This document shows, in pieces, positions 6,471 through 14,380 of a DNA stretch of 23,370 bases (its first letter is position 1; the number at the start of each line of letters is the position of its first letter). The stretch is from a virus. A program made the translations under genes and the position numbers. Where the stretch lies: IMG/VR virus record IMGVR_UViG_3300037520_001809, positions 1 through 23,370 of that record; one strand, given 5' to 3'. Under the pieces are notes generated by a model that worked only from the letters and a program-made list of their open reading frames with translations, had not been told where the DNA came from and made no database searches.

Positions 6471-7078
6471 ATACAAAAATTACAAAACTAATTGCAGATG
6501 TTTCTAAAAAATGTATTGAAAATAAAATAAACTTTCGTTTGGAATATGCAGAACAAGTGGATACTAACAACATTCCATGTAGTGGTTTTTTTGATGAAAA
6601 AAGTTTAGTCGTTGCCACAAAAAAGAAAACAGTCCAAGATTGGTTGGATATCTTAATTCATGAGTCGTGTCATTTAGATCAGTTTATTGAAAAATCTTCT
6701 GTTTGGGTTCCAGATGATTTGGGATTGTATGTTGTTGAGGATTGGATTAGCGAAAAACGTAAAAAGTTTAATTTGAGTAAAGTTACTGAAGCATTTCAAA
6801 ACACAATTCTTCTTGAATTAGATTGTGAAAAAAGAACTGTCAAAAAAATTAAAAAATATAAACTTAATTTTAACATAGATTTGTATATCCAAAAAGCTAA
6901 TGCTTATTTGTATGGTTATGGTGTTTCTTATAAGAAAAAAGTATGGCCAAATAGACCCTATGAAAAAGCTTTTATTATTAATAAAATGCCAAAAAAGTTT
7001 TTGAAAAAAGAAGAGTACTTTAATATTCCAGACCACATACTAAGTCTTTATAAGTATTCTTATGAAAAAAATACTTAA
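6467..7078 (+). CDS. HExxH zincin-like protein (putative metallopeptidase)
   Basis: A 203-residue protein; the ATG at 6467 overlaps the preceding stop (ATGA), so the upstream GTG at 6455 is not needed. Residues 65-69 are H-E-S-C-H in the context DILIHESCHLDQF, a canonical HExxH zinc-binding helix. A third ligand could come from the E117-x-D119-x-E121 segment (LELDCEKR) about 50 residues downstream, which lies where the second helix of a minimal zincin would be. The C-terminal half is basic. The layout is like SprT- or ImmA-type minimal metallopeptidases, but a substrate cannot be inferred. A second, unrelated HExxH protein is encoded at 11190-11567. Its 3' end overlaps the next gene by 17 bases. 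Confidence 0.82.
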   Translation: MNTKITKLIADVSKKCIENKINFRLEYAEQVDTNNIPCSGFFDEKSLVVATKKKTVQDWLDILIHESCHLDQFIEKSSVWVPDDLGLYVVEDWISEKRKKFNLSKVTEAFQNTILLELDCEKRTVKKIKKYKLNFNIDLYIQKANAYLYGYGVSYKKKVWPNRPYEKAFIINKMPKKFLKKEEYFNIPDHILSLYKYSYEKNT

Positions 7079-7301
7079 ACCATCGGAATTAGAAGATGCT
7101 GTATATTACTCTGATTTTAGTGGAAAAATATTAAACGAACAACCTCCGATAGAGATTAATATTGACTTTAATTATGGGTCAAAGTATGATGGATGTAAGT
7201 TAGAATTACATTTGGATGATGAAGATTTTGACCAGCTTTTAAGCTTTTTAAAAACCAAATTATCTGAAAATTTTAAACATAATTATGAGCAGTTTAAATA
7301 A
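7062..7301 (+). CDS. Small acidic hypothetical protein, 79 aa
   Basis: Begins inside the end of the HExxH gene with a 17-base overlap and ends 17 bases inside the HNH gene. The protein is acidic, with a beta-like centre (PIEINIDFNYGSKYDG, then CKLELHLDDEDFDQLL) and a C-terminal helix. No motif is recognised. A TATAAGTA octamer five bases before its ATG looks like a weak variant of the late promoter but lies within coding sequence. Overlaps on both sides support translation. Function unknown. Confidence 0.65.
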   Translation: MKKILKPSELEDAVYYSDFSGKILNEQPPIEINIDFNYGSKYDGCKLELHLDDEDFDQLLSFLKTKLSENFKHNYEQFK

Positions 7302-7872
7302 AGACATTGTATTGGTTTTAAACAAAAATTGGCAAGCTATTAATATCAGTACACCAGCCGATGCATTATCCATGATGTATTCGAATACTGCTACTGGATT
7401 AGATATTCGTGGAAAGGACGATATGGTTCCTTTAACTTGGAAACAATGGGTCGATTTATCATGTTCCGAAGACGATCATTTTGTAAAAACGATTCAGGGT
7501 AATGTAAAAATTCCTAAAATTATTATTTTGTGCAGATATGATAAAGTTCCTAAAAAACGTCCTAAAATAACTCGTAAGGGTATTTGGATTAGAGATCAGG
7601 GGATTTGTCAATATACTGGTAAAAAAATAAATCCAAACGAAGGAAATATAGATCATGTAATTCCAAAAAGCAGGGGCGGTGCTACTGATTGGACTAACTG
7701 CGTTTTAGCACATAAAAAAGTAAATGCTAAAAAAGCAGATAGAACACCAGAAGAAGCTGGACTGAAATTAATTCGTCAACCGTATGTTCCGAAAGAACTT
7801 CCAGTTTCTTTTTATCTTACAAACAAATATAACATCCAAGAATGGGAATTGTTTTTGAATTCTAAATCATGA
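7285..7872 (+). CDS. HNH endonuclease
   Basis: 195 residues. The C-terminal half holds an HNH/beta-beta-alpha-metal nuclease core: RDQGICQYTG (103-112), then IDHVIPKSRGGATDWTNC (122-139), giving the D123-H124 pair and N138, then HKKVNAKKADRTPEEAG (143-159). The N-terminal half starts DIVLVLNKNWQAIN, as in free-standing bacterial HNH proteins of this type and unlike intron-homing enzymes. The zinc-binding CxxC pairs of many HNH proteins are replaced here (CQYT, HKKVN), a variant I believe also occurs elsewhere in the family. It may cut host or competitor DNA, or act in recombination; the role is unknown. It overlaps both neighbours (17 bases upstream, ATGA downstream), so it is an integral part of this operon and not a recent mobile insertion. 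Confidence 0.9.
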   Translation: MSSLNKDIVLVLNKNWQAINISTPADALSMMYSNTATGLDIRGKDDMVPLTWKQWVDLSCSEDDHFVKTIQGNVKIPKIIILCRYDKVPKKRPKITRKGIWIRDQGICQYTGKKINPNEGNIDHVIPKSRGGATDWTNCVLAHKKVNAKKADRTPEEAGLKLIRQPYVPKELPVSFYLTNKYNIQEWELFLNSKS

Positions 7873-8276
7873 GATCATCTTGGCCAAAACATGCAATGGA
7901 ACTTGCAAAGGTTGCTATGCTCAGATCCGAAGATCCCCATAAAAAAGTGGGTGCTTGTGTTCTGGGACATAACAACGAAGTTTTAGCTGTTGCTTATAAT
8001 GGTTTAGCCAGTGGTGTAAACGTTCACAATAGCTTTTGGAAAGATAGAGACGAGCGTAGACCTTATATGATTCATGCTGAAACAAATTGTTTGGCAAGAA
8101 TTCGTCAAGGCGAAGGGAAGTTAATAGCTTGTACTTTGCTACCTTGTTCCAATTGCGCTATTAACATTGTGGCTCATGGAATTAAAGAAGTGTTCTTTAA
8201 TGAAATGTACAGCAGAGATTACAAGGCTGTGGAAATTTTTAGTTTTTATGGCGTTAAGTGCCATCAACTTGATTAA
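7869..8276 (+). CDS. dCMP deaminase (cytidine/deoxycytidylate deaminase family)
   Basis: 135 residues with the full zinc-dependent deaminase signature: H69-A70-E71 (MIHAETN) and P92-C93-x2-C96 (LPCSNC). The N-terminal segment SEDPHKKVGACVLGHNNEVLAVAYNG is typical of dCMP deaminases (KVGA followed by the strand and YNG). The enzyme converts dCMP to dUMP for dTTP synthesis, matching dUTPase in the same operon. It is shorter than T4 dCD (193 aa), so allosteric or secondary zinc sites may be missing, and a general nucleoside/nucleotide deaminase cannot be excluded. The stop codon lies in a TTAA shared with the stop of the converging gene on the - strand. Confidence 0.92.
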   Translation: MRSSWPKHAMELAKVAMLRSEDPHKKVGACVLGHNNEVLAVAYNGLASGVNVHNSFWKDRDERRPYMIHAETNCLARIRQGEGKLIACTLLPCSNCAINIVAHGIKEVFFNEMYSRDYKAVEIFSFYGVKCHQLD

Positions 8277-9172
8277 AGTTCGTATGCCTCTTTTGCCAAT
8301 CTATAATCGATTGGTTCAGCCATAGAATATTCTTTGACTGCTTTCTCTATACTTTCTTTGACAGTTAGAAGTCCTAATCCAATACTTTCAATTTTATCCG
8401 TATTTAAAATACAATTACTTCTACCAACTTTAAATTTGGCATCAGGAATAGAAACAAAATTCCACTTTGGATTTTCGAATCCATAAGACTTTAAAATTTC
8501 AACAACTTCTTTGGCTTCAATACTACCTTTATTGGTAACATTATAAACTCCTAAAGGTCTATTTTTTTCAATGAACTTGTAAACAAAATTTACAAGATCA
8601 TCAACATTAGTAATAGAATTTTGTTGGCTGATTAAATTGTCATAATTTAATAATTTCCAAAGATAATTTTTAGATTCAGGAACGCCATTAAACGGTATAC
8701 GAATTCTGAAAATATATCTTTCCAAATGTTCGCTCAACTTTTCAAAAGCATCTTTTGTTTTTGAATAAAAAGAACTTTGATTACTATCTGCTCCAAAATT
8801 TGGGAGATCGTCTTCTGTGTATTGTTGTGAATACCCATCATAAATACAACCAGATCCAATATGAATAATTGGAATTCTGAGACGGTTGGCGACTTTAGTG
8901 ATATATAAAGGTACTGTTACGTTATAATGGTAACAATTTTCTTTATCGGTTTCACATGCTTCAACATTGGGTCTACCAGTATAACCAGAACAATTTATAA
9001 TCCAATCAAAATTTGCTTTTGGATAGTCTGATTCTCTATGTAAAAATTTTACAAATGTATCAGGATCTTCATAATTCAAATCAGATTTACTAATATGAAC
9101 TATGTTATGTTTTTCATTAGCTTTTGCTAAATAATTTCCAATATATCCCTTTCCAAGTATTAATACTTTCAT
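8273..9172 (-). CDS. NAD(P)-dependent sugar-nucleotide reductase/epimerase (RmlD-like SDR)
   Basis: 299 residues from the ATG at 9172, two bases beyond the reductase stop; longer starts would run into the RNR gene. The N-terminus is a Rossmann fold, MKVLILGKGYIGNYLAK, with G7-x-G9-x2-G12. The middle has INCSGYTGRPNVEACE, a GSGCIYDG strand-loop (106-113) and the catalytic pair Y136-x3-K140 (YSKTK). This is the extended short-chain dehydrogenase family, closest in feel to dTDP-4-dehydrorhamnose reductase. Such enzymes make deoxysugars for surface polysaccharides. In a phage it might alter host lipopolysaccharide or make a sugar for virion or DNA decoration, all inference. No other sugar gene is in the window. 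It is the last gene of the RNR operon. Confidence 0.88.
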   Translation of the reverse strand: MKVLILGKGYIGNYLAKANEKHNIVHISKSDLNYEDPDTFVKFLHRESDYPKANFDWIINCSGYTGRPNVEACETDKENCYHYNVTVPLYITKVANRLRIPIIHIGSGCIYDGYSQQYTEDDLPNFGADSNQSSFYSKTKDAFEKLSEHLERYIFRIRIPFNGVPESKNYLWKLLNYDNLISQQNSITNVDDLVNFVYKFIEKNRPLGVYNVTNKGSIEAKEVVEILKSYGFENPKWNFVSIPDAKFKVGRSNCILNTDKIESIGLGLLTVKESIEKAVKEYSMAEPIDYRLAKEAYEL

Positions 9173-9173
9173 A

Positions 9174-11153
9174 TTATTTGATTGGACATGCACCGCCTTC
9201 ACATTCCAAACCTTGAATAGCATCTTCTCCCATATCAGAAGATTTCATTGTTTGAATTGGTTTAACTTTAGCTTTATTTTTTTCGTATGTTTCACCATTA
9301 ATTTCTTCGTATGGTGCTTGTTTGAATCCGTGATTTTGTCTCAACAAAAAGCTTACAGATTTAATTGAATTTTGATAATTTTCTTCTAACCATTTTTTAA
9401 GCTCTGGAAGTTCTTCTTCCGAGTAATATGCGGTAACACTAACTGCATTATCTGACCAAATAGTTTGAAGTTTTTTAACTGTTTCCAGTTGTTTGATAAC
9501 TCCCATATCTGCTGCAAAAATTGCACCATCTGGTGTTTCGCACGGAAACTCAATAACAACGGTATCATGATTTTCTGAGCCATCAAAATTGATGACATAT
9601 TCGGTATGATATCCCATATCTCTGCAATATTGAACTAATGGATCATTACTTGCCATACGAACACGACGAGTATAATATTTTGAATAAGCGGGGTGGATTC
9701 CTGGTGTAGCACCACCAAGAAGACTTAATGTTCCACTAGGCTTAATTGTTGTAAGTTTAATACTACGAGGCCATCCTTTTTGTTTACTCCACTCTTTATC
9801 AAATTTTCTCAATTCTTTATAACAATCGTCAAGCCAATCGACTTTATCTAATGCTTGACAAACACCAGTTACTCCCAAACCAAGACGCATGTTCTTGTGA
9901 ACAATTTTATTTGTTTCATCGTGAATGAATGGAAGTGCAGCGATTGCTTTTTGTGTTTTATAAAGCAATCTGGCACAATCAACCAATTCTTCTTTGTTTG
10001 AAATATTATTCAAATAAAGTTCTGAGAGATTGCAACACTCATAAGAGGCAAGACTAATTTCACCACATGGGTTTGTACCAACTACATTGTCTTCATCGGT
10101 TGGATAAAGACTAGAATCCTTCATTGGACCATCTTTAATTCTTCCATATTTTTGAGAAAGAGGAAGGTTAAAGAAACCATAAGGTTCGCCTTTTGCAAAA
10201 CCAGTTTCTTTATCTGTTGTATAACCATTTTGCCAGATCTCGTTTGAGATGTGGGAAAAGTCATCAGCATAAATCGTGTTGTTAGACATTGCTCTCCAGT
10301 TAGGAATATTTCCCAATGACCAATTTTTGGCGCGTAAAAAGAGATAATCATCAGGATCTCCTATAGCAATTTGGGCAGAGCGACGAACATTACCAGAAAC
10401 AACAATACTTCCAATAATATTACAAATATCTAATACATCGATAGAACGAAGCTTTTTGCCTTCTCTTGTTTGAAAGATTTTTGCAATTTTGTCAATACCT
10501 TCGATTAATATTCCTGCTCCGCTTGCTTGTCCACCGAAACCTTGAATCTTTTCACCTGCACCACGAATAAGGATTGTAGAATAATTAAAAGATTTTCCTG
10601 TTACATAAAATGCATGAAGAACTCGATCTAAAAGTTCGATCCAGCCTTCACGACTATCTGGAATAATAAACTTTGCATCTTTTGTACATTCATGTGTAAT
10701 CGTTACACCTTTTTTAATTTTAGGAAGTTCGTGAATATCTTCTCTACGAATAGAAAATCCGACACCACCACCAAGCATTAAATTTTCAAATAAAAACAAA
10801 AATGCTTTTGGTTCATTCATAGACACATTCCAACAATTCAATAAAGAATTTGCTCCAAAACGCTCAACTGTGTTTGTTCCTAATTGCCAAAGCATTCTTC
10901 CTGCATAGTTGCAACGCAAGTTGAAAATATGATCAAACAGTCTTTCGGCTTCTTCTTGTGTATAATCTGCACCTAGTTTTTGTGCTCCGTTGATACAACG
11001 TTGAATTGTTTCATGCCACTCTTCTTTTTGTCCATCGTCTTTTAAACGAGCATATGTTCTTTTATAAACAATATAACCAAGTCCATTGAAACCCCAATTA
11101 GTTTTTTTGTTAGAATATTTTTTAACAAACGAATCCGAAATAATTTTTTCCAT
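9174..11153 (-). CDS. nrdJ: Adenosylcobalamin-dependent (class II) ribonucleoside-triphosphate reductase, monomeric
   Basis: 659 residues, single-chain class II type. By comparison with the Lactobacillus leichmannii enzyme, the key residues are in place. C107 in NCWNVS corresponds to C119. N361-P-C363-G-E365 in NPCGEIS corresponds to the radical Cys C408 and E410. C374 in YECCNLSE, eleven residues after C363, corresponds to C419. The C-terminal pair C651-x4-C656 (CEGGACPIK) corresponds to C731/C736 that shuttle electrons. It lacks the ATP-cone. It reduces ribonucleotides to deoxyribonucleotides using coenzyme B12, so the host must make or import cobalamin. No small subunit is encoded here, as expected. 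The upstream region has no clear Shine-Dalgarno, only an A-rich leader. Confidence 0.96.
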   Translation of the reverse strand: MEKIISDSFVKKYSNKKTNWGFNGLGYIVYKRTYARLKDDGQKEEWHETIQRCINGAQKLGADYTQEEAERLFDHIFNLRCNYAGRMLWQLGTNTVERFGANSLLNCWNVSMNEPKAFLFLFENLMLGGGVGFSIRREDIHELPKIKKGVTITHECTKDAKFIIPDSREGWIELLDRVLHAFYVTGKSFNYSTILIRGAGEKIQGFGGQASGAGILIEGIDKIAKIFQTREGKKLRSIDVLDICNIIGSIVVSGNVRRSAQIAIGDPDDYLFLRAKNWSLGNIPNWRAMSNNTIYADDFSHISNEIWQNGYTTDKETGFAKGEPYGFFNLPLSQKYGRIKDGPMKDSSLYPTDEDNVVGTNPCGEISLASYECCNLSELYLNNISNKEELVDCARLLYKTQKAIAALPFIHDETNKIVHKNMRLGLGVTGVCQALDKVDWLDDCYKELRKFDKEWSKQKGWPRSIKLTTIKPSGTLSLLGGATPGIHPAYSKYYTRRVRMASNDPLVQYCRDMGYHTEYVINFDGSENHDTVVIEFPCETPDGAIFAADMGVIKQLETVKKLQTIWSDNAVSVTAYYSEEELPELKKWLEENYQNSIKSVSFLLRQNHGFKQAPYEEINGETYEKNKAKVKPIQTMKSSDMGEDAIQGLECEGGACPIK

Positions 11154-11189
11154 ATTTTTAATTAGATAATTTTTACAATAATCAATATA

Positions 11190-11567
11190 TCATTTTTTAA
11201 TCTTTTTGTAAATTTTTTTCTTTTTCTTTTTTCGTTTTGCAAGTTTTTTTAACTCTCCTTGATATATTTTGATAGCTAAATATTTTAAAAATTTTGTTAT
11301 ATCTAAAACAGACAAAGTATTCATTAATCTAGATTCAGTATATAAAACTTGGGTTTCGCACCAATCTGGATACAAATAATGAACACATTCATGATAAGCA
11401 GTTGATATTAAATTTGTTCTTGGATCTATTTCAATATCTGTCCAATTACAAGAACCATCAAACCCTCTCATTTTTTTAAAAATAAAAAAAGTTGGAGGTT
11501 TTCTTCTGATCAAATTTAAACATCTATTATGAATTTGAGTCAATTGTCTTTTGGTCAGCTTTTTCAT
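11190..11567 (-). CDS. Small HExxH zincin-like protein with poly-lysine tail
   Basis: 125 residues. H59-E60-C61-V62-H63 in AYHECVHYLYPDW is an HExxH motif on a predicted helix; E71 or E78 in the following WCETQVLYTESRL stretch are candidate third ligands. This resembles minimal metallopeptidases of the SprT/ImmA kind, without a clear family. The last 20 residues are almost entirely Lys and Arg, encoded by long T runs on the + strand (11208-11235), a stretch prone to slippage. Its N-terminus overlaps the membrane protein gene upstream by 41 bases. Upstream of RNR it is probably cotranscribed from the 11783-11810 promoter. Gene is well supported; enzymatic activity is inference. Confidence 0.78.
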   Translation of the reverse strand: MKKLTKRQLTQIHNRCLNLIRRKPPTFFIFKKMRGFDGSCNWTDIEIDPRTNLISTAYHECVHYLYPDWCETQVLYTESRLMNTLSVLDITKFLKYLAIKIYQGELKKLAKRKKKKKKIYKKIKK

Positions 11568-11775
11568 CTTTATACTTATCGCTATGGATTTGGACGATTT
11601 TCGTATGTGGGTTAATGGCTATATTCAATATTACTAAAAAAATATAAGTTGCGAGCCAATTATTAAATGTGTATAACATGTTCATATTGAACAGTGTATT
11701 TAAACTCCACATAAACAAAATAGGCCCAAAAATCAAATATACTAAGATTAATAGTAACGCAAAAATATATTTCAT
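11527..11775 (-). CDS. Small two-helix membrane protein
   Basis: 82 residues with two hydrophobic helices: about residues 3-24 (YIFALLLILVYLIFGPILF) and 39-57 (NWLATYIFLVILNIAI), then a short hydrophilic C-terminus rich in Lys, Asp and Gln. The first helix also looks like an uncleaved signal anchor. It is the first gene behind the sigma70-like promoter at 11783-11810, with the -10 only seven bases before ATG. Small early membrane proteins of phages often act on host lysis inhibition, superinfection exclusion or envelope functions; nothing in the sequence selects one of these. Confidence 0.75.
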   Translation of the reverse strand: MKYIFALLLILVYLIFGPILFMWSLNTLFNMNMLYTFNNWLATYIFLVILNIAINPHTKIVQIHSDKYKDEKADQKTIDSNS

Positions 11776-11782
11776 GAGTTGA

Positions 11783-11810
11783 ATTATGAGCTTTTTTGAG
11801 GGAAAGTCAA
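11783..11810 (-). promoter_or_regulatory. Sigma70-like promoter of the ribonucleotide reductase operon
   Basis: On the - strand TTGACT (11805-11810) is followed by a 16-base spacer and CATAAT (11783-11788), both one mismatch from sigma70 consensus. The -10 ends seven bases before ATG of the small membrane protein. No late octamer is present, which supports early or middle host-type transcription. Confidence 0.68.
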
Positions 11811-11853
11811 TTTATTTGTTTGCTTTTATCTTCAAAACTGCTAAACTACTTGC

Positions 11854-13050
11854 ATGATTTCTTTAAAAGTAAAAAGTGTCTTTTCAATACCCAAAGATAA
11901 AGAATTTTATAAACCTGAAATGGGTAACGAGTTTCCCCTTAAAACATTTATTACAAATCATTATGGTTATGCTCCTTGTTTTTATAATCTCGAAACTGTT
12001 TTTAGTTCTGGTGTGTTAGATTATTTGTTTGAGCATGGTCAACTTATTAATTTTTACAATACAGGCAAATTAGAAAGCATCTTAGTTGGAGAAATCGAAA
12101 AAACACACGGAGGGTTTTTTCTTTTTAAATACAAAGACATTTTTGTTAAATTAAATATTAAAAATTTCAACAGTGAATTTTTTGACGATGATTTAGAATT
12201 TCTTTCACGCATTCAAATTAAAGATAAAAAGAAAGACACTAAAACTTTTACACTATCTATTATAGGACCAGCAAACTTGAAAGAATACCCACTAAAAGAT
12301 TTTGCTCAGTTTGCTCTTAACGATGCTCAAGAAGTTAAAGTTCACTTGTTTATCAAAAATCAATATGGTGACTACAACTTTGAACCTATTGCGATTAATC
12401 TTCCAGATAATCTTGATCTAGAATCAAACTATGGAAAAAATTTTATTGATGTTGACAAAAAAATCAAAGAAAGATTGGAAGAAAAACCCAACGGTTTATT
12501 CATGTTTCATGGTTTGCCAGGTACCGGAAAAACAACTTATATCAAATATTTGGCAGGGCAAGTTAAAAGAGACTTTATTTATATCCCAACAACAATGATC
12601 GAATATTTTACTTCCGATCCTAATTGTTTACACACTCTCATCCAAAAACCAAATTCTGTTATTATTTTGGAAGATGCAGAAAAAGCAATTTTAAAAAGAC
12701 TTGGAGATGGCATGGATTCATCAGCAGTATCTTCACTTTTAAATCTTTCAGATGGAATTTTAAGCGATATTCTTAAAACATCTGTTATTGTAACTTATAA
12801 TTGTCCAAAACAAGATGTTGATGATGCATTGAAAAGAAAAGGAAGATTACAAATGGATTATGAATTTACAGCATTGAGTGAAGAAGATGCAAAAAAATTA
12901 GCAAAAAAATTAAAATATTCTAAAAAGACTATTGATGAAAAAATTAATAAACCAATGACATTAAGCGAAATTTATAATATTGAAAAAGAAACTGAATTTT
13001 ATGGAGATACCAAAAAAGAAAATCAAAAACAAATTGGATTTGGGGTTTGA
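11854..13050 (+). CDS. AAA+ ATPase
   Basis: 398 residues. The N-terminal 200 residues have no recognised motif. The AAA module follows: Walker A GLPGTGKTT (220-228), Walker B VIILEDAE (269-276), sensor-1 VTYN (313-316) and an arginine finger/box KRKGRL (327-332). The LEDAEKAIL and RKGR pattern resembles BCS1/Rix7-like AAA ATPases. Such proteins are common in large T4-like phages with unknown clients; chaperone or unfoldase activity is the family norm. Its stop lies inside the next gene, a PD-(D/E)XK nuclease, suggesting the two work together or are at least co-expressed. Promoter evidence is weak: TTGCTT at 11820 and TAAACT at 11842 with a 16-base spacer. Confidence 0.92.
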   Translation: MISLKVKSVFSIPKDKEFYKPEMGNEFPLKTFITNHYGYAPCFYNLETVFSSGVLDYLFEHGQLINFYNTGKLESILVGEIEKTHGGFFLFKYKDIFVKLNIKNFNSEFFDDDLEFLSRIQIKDKKKDTKTFTLSIIGPANLKEYPLKDFAQFALNDAQEVKVHLFIKNQYGDYNFEPIAINLPDNLDLESNYGKNFIDVDKKIKERLEEKPNGLFMFHGLPGTGKTTYIKYLAGQVKRDFIYIPTTMIEYFTSDPNCLHTLIQKPNSVIILEDAEKAILKRLGDGMDSSAVSSLLNLSDGILSDILKTSVIVTYNCPKQDVDDALKRKGRLQMDYEFTALSEEDAKKLAKKLKYSKKTIDEKINKPMTLSEIYNIEKETEFYGDTKKENQKQIGFGV

Positions 13051-13843
13051 CGATTTAATTTTATTGGAAGAATCTTTTTCTCATATAAAGTTCTTTGATA
13101 AAAATCACACTTATACAATTAATAATAAACCAGCAAAAGAATCTGTTTCTGGTTTATTGAAAAATTTTGAAAAACCTTTTGAATCTGAAAAAATTGCAGG
13201 TTTTGTTGCGACAAGAGATCAAAAATCAGTAGAACAAGTTTTATCTGAATGGGAATTTGCAAAAAATTATTCATGTCATAAGGGATCAGAATTTCATTTA
13301 TTTGTTGAAAATTATTTTAATAGAAAACAAATCACGATAGATTCAAAATCTTTAAAATTATTTTTTGATTCTAATCAAAGTTTTTATGATAACCAATCAA
13401 CCGAAAAATACTATAAAGAGTTAGCACATTTAATAAAAAATTTTTTAAATTTTTATGATTGGTGGAAAAAAGATCATGTATTAATTAAATCTGAGTTTGT
13501 TGTTGGTGATGAAGAAAATGGTATTTGCGGAACTATCGACAACCTTTCTTATAATAAGAAAACAAAAGAATTAGTTATTTTTGATTATAAAACTAATAAA
13601 GAAATTAAAAAAAGAAATCCAAGAGATGAAACATTTTTAAAACCAATCCAATATTTGTCTCATTGTGAATACATAAAATACAGCCTTCAATTAAATTTAT
13701 ATCAATATATAATTGAAAAAAATTCACCATTCAAAGTTCCAAAGTCATATATTGTTTGGGTGGCTGATAAAGAAAACTATGAATTGATGCAAACGTTACA
13801 ACTTCAAAAAGAAGCAAAAATGTTAATAGAATACTATAAATAG
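13001..13843 (+). CDS. PD-(D/E)XK nuclease (RecB/Cas4-like)
   Basis: 281 residues from the ATG at 13001, overlapping the AAA gene by 50 bases; an in-frame TTG at 12980 is less likely. The motifs run in order: KGSEFHLFVENYF (RecB-type H-x3-E helix), GTIDNL (motif II Asp), a strand with FDYKTNKE (motif III D-x-K: DYK) and YSLQLNLYQYIIE (motif IV QxxxY). This is the PD-(D/E)XK core of RecB-, Cas4- and lambda-exonuclease-like nucleases, probably acting as a DNA exonuclease or in recombination/repair. The perfect late promoter of the next gene lies across its last codons. Nuclease class is confident; pathway is not. Confidence 0.88.
   Translation: MEIPKKKIKNKLDLGFDDLILLEESFSHIKFFDKNHTYTINNKPAKESVSGLLKNFEKPFESEKIAGFVATRDQKSVEQVLSEWEFAKNYSCHKGSEFHLFVENYFNRKQITIDSKSLKLFFDSNQSFYDNQSTEKYYKELAHLIKNFLNFYDWWKKDHVLIKSEFVVGDEENGICGTIDNLSYNKKTKELVIFDYKTNKEIKKRNPRDETFLKPIQYLSHCEYIKYSLQLNLYQYIIEKNSPFKVPKSYIVWVADKENYELMQTLQLQKEAKMLIEYYK
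13835..13842 (+). promoter_or_regulatory. T4-type late promoter, TATAAATA
   Basis: Perfect T4 late octamer followed by GTATTA, which matches the extended T4 late consensus closely, and then ATG of the 13849 gene six bases on. It overlaps the last codons of the nuclease gene, so it must be transcribed within an otherwise coding region. The expected transcription start is at or one base before ATG. Confidence 0.85.
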
Positions 13844-13848
13844 TATTA

Positions 13849-14355
13849 ATGAGATCAAAAGACCAAATTTTACTAGAAAATGCATATTCAAGCATTTTAT
13901 CAAAAGACAACGATATTGAAATGGGTATGCCAGAAGAAAACCCTGAAGCTCCTTTTTCGTGTGATCATTTAGCAGAAAGAGAAGAAGAGGCTATGGCAAA
14001 ATCTAATCTTTATGCTATCTGTAAACACGCAAAATCTCTTTTAGACTCATTGGAGTCTGGCGCACATTTAGAACCTTGGCAATTAGAAAAAATTGCAATT
14101 GTAAATGATAACATTCAAAGTGTTTCTCAAGTAGCAGAGTATGAAGCTGGTGCTCAATCTGAAGAATTTGATATCAATGATATTGATAGTATGGATAAAC
14201 CAGAAAGTATCCAAAGAGAATCAAAAGAAACTAAAGAAAAGGGAAATCCTTGGGCAATATGTAACAAATCAACAGGTGGTAAAAAAGAAAACCCAGAAAA
14301 ATTTGAAAAATGTGTCAAAGGGGTAAAGAAAAAAACTGGTTATAAAAAGAAATAA
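13849..14355 (+). CDS. Putative virion/prohead-associated protein, late gene
   Basis: 168 residues, acidic in the first two thirds and basic at the end. It begins MRSKDQILLENAYSSILSKD, an amphipathic helix similar to the N-termini of other late genes here. Two Cys-containing segments follow (FSCDHL; YAICKHAKSLLDSLESG), then a charged linker and a C-terminal module GNPWAICNKSTGGKKENPEK followed by KCVKGVKKKTGYKK. I recall NPWAIC...KCVxxVKK tails from several phage structural and core proteins. It is directly preceded by a perfect T4-type late promoter (TATAAATA, six bases before ATG), which is strong evidence for late, virion-related expression. Confidence 0.75.
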   Translation: MRSKDQILLENAYSSILSKDNDIEMGMPEENPEAPFSCDHLAEREEEAMAKSNLYAICKHAKSLLDSLESGAHLEPWQLEKIAIVNDNIQSVSQVAEYEAGAQSEEFDINDIDSMDKPESIQRESKETKEKGNPWAICNKSTGGKKENPEKFEKCVKGVKKKTGYKKK

Positions 14356-14380
14356 TTTTATAGAAATGGGAACAAACCAA

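Noticed and set aside
7285-7872. HNH gene as a homing endonuclease or recently inserted mobile gene
   Set aside because: It overlaps both neighbours, has the full-length free-standing HNH layout and similar base composition, so it looks like a resident operon gene.
9173-9223. Longer N-terminus for the sugar-nucleotide reductase
   Set aside because: The first 17 residues would be coded inside the RNR end; the Rossmann MKVLILGKG begins exactly at ATG 9172.
11820-11847. Sigma70-like promoter TTGCTT / TAAACT in front of the AAA ATPase
   Set aside because: Spacer of 16 is acceptable but both hexamers have two mismatches, common in such AT-rich DNA; not listed as a feature.
12980-13000. Upstream TTG start for the PD-(D/E)XK nuclease
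   Set aside because: It adds only a lysine-rich stretch and increases the overlap with the AAA gene to 71 bases; ATG at 13001 is preferred, though even that is long for this family.
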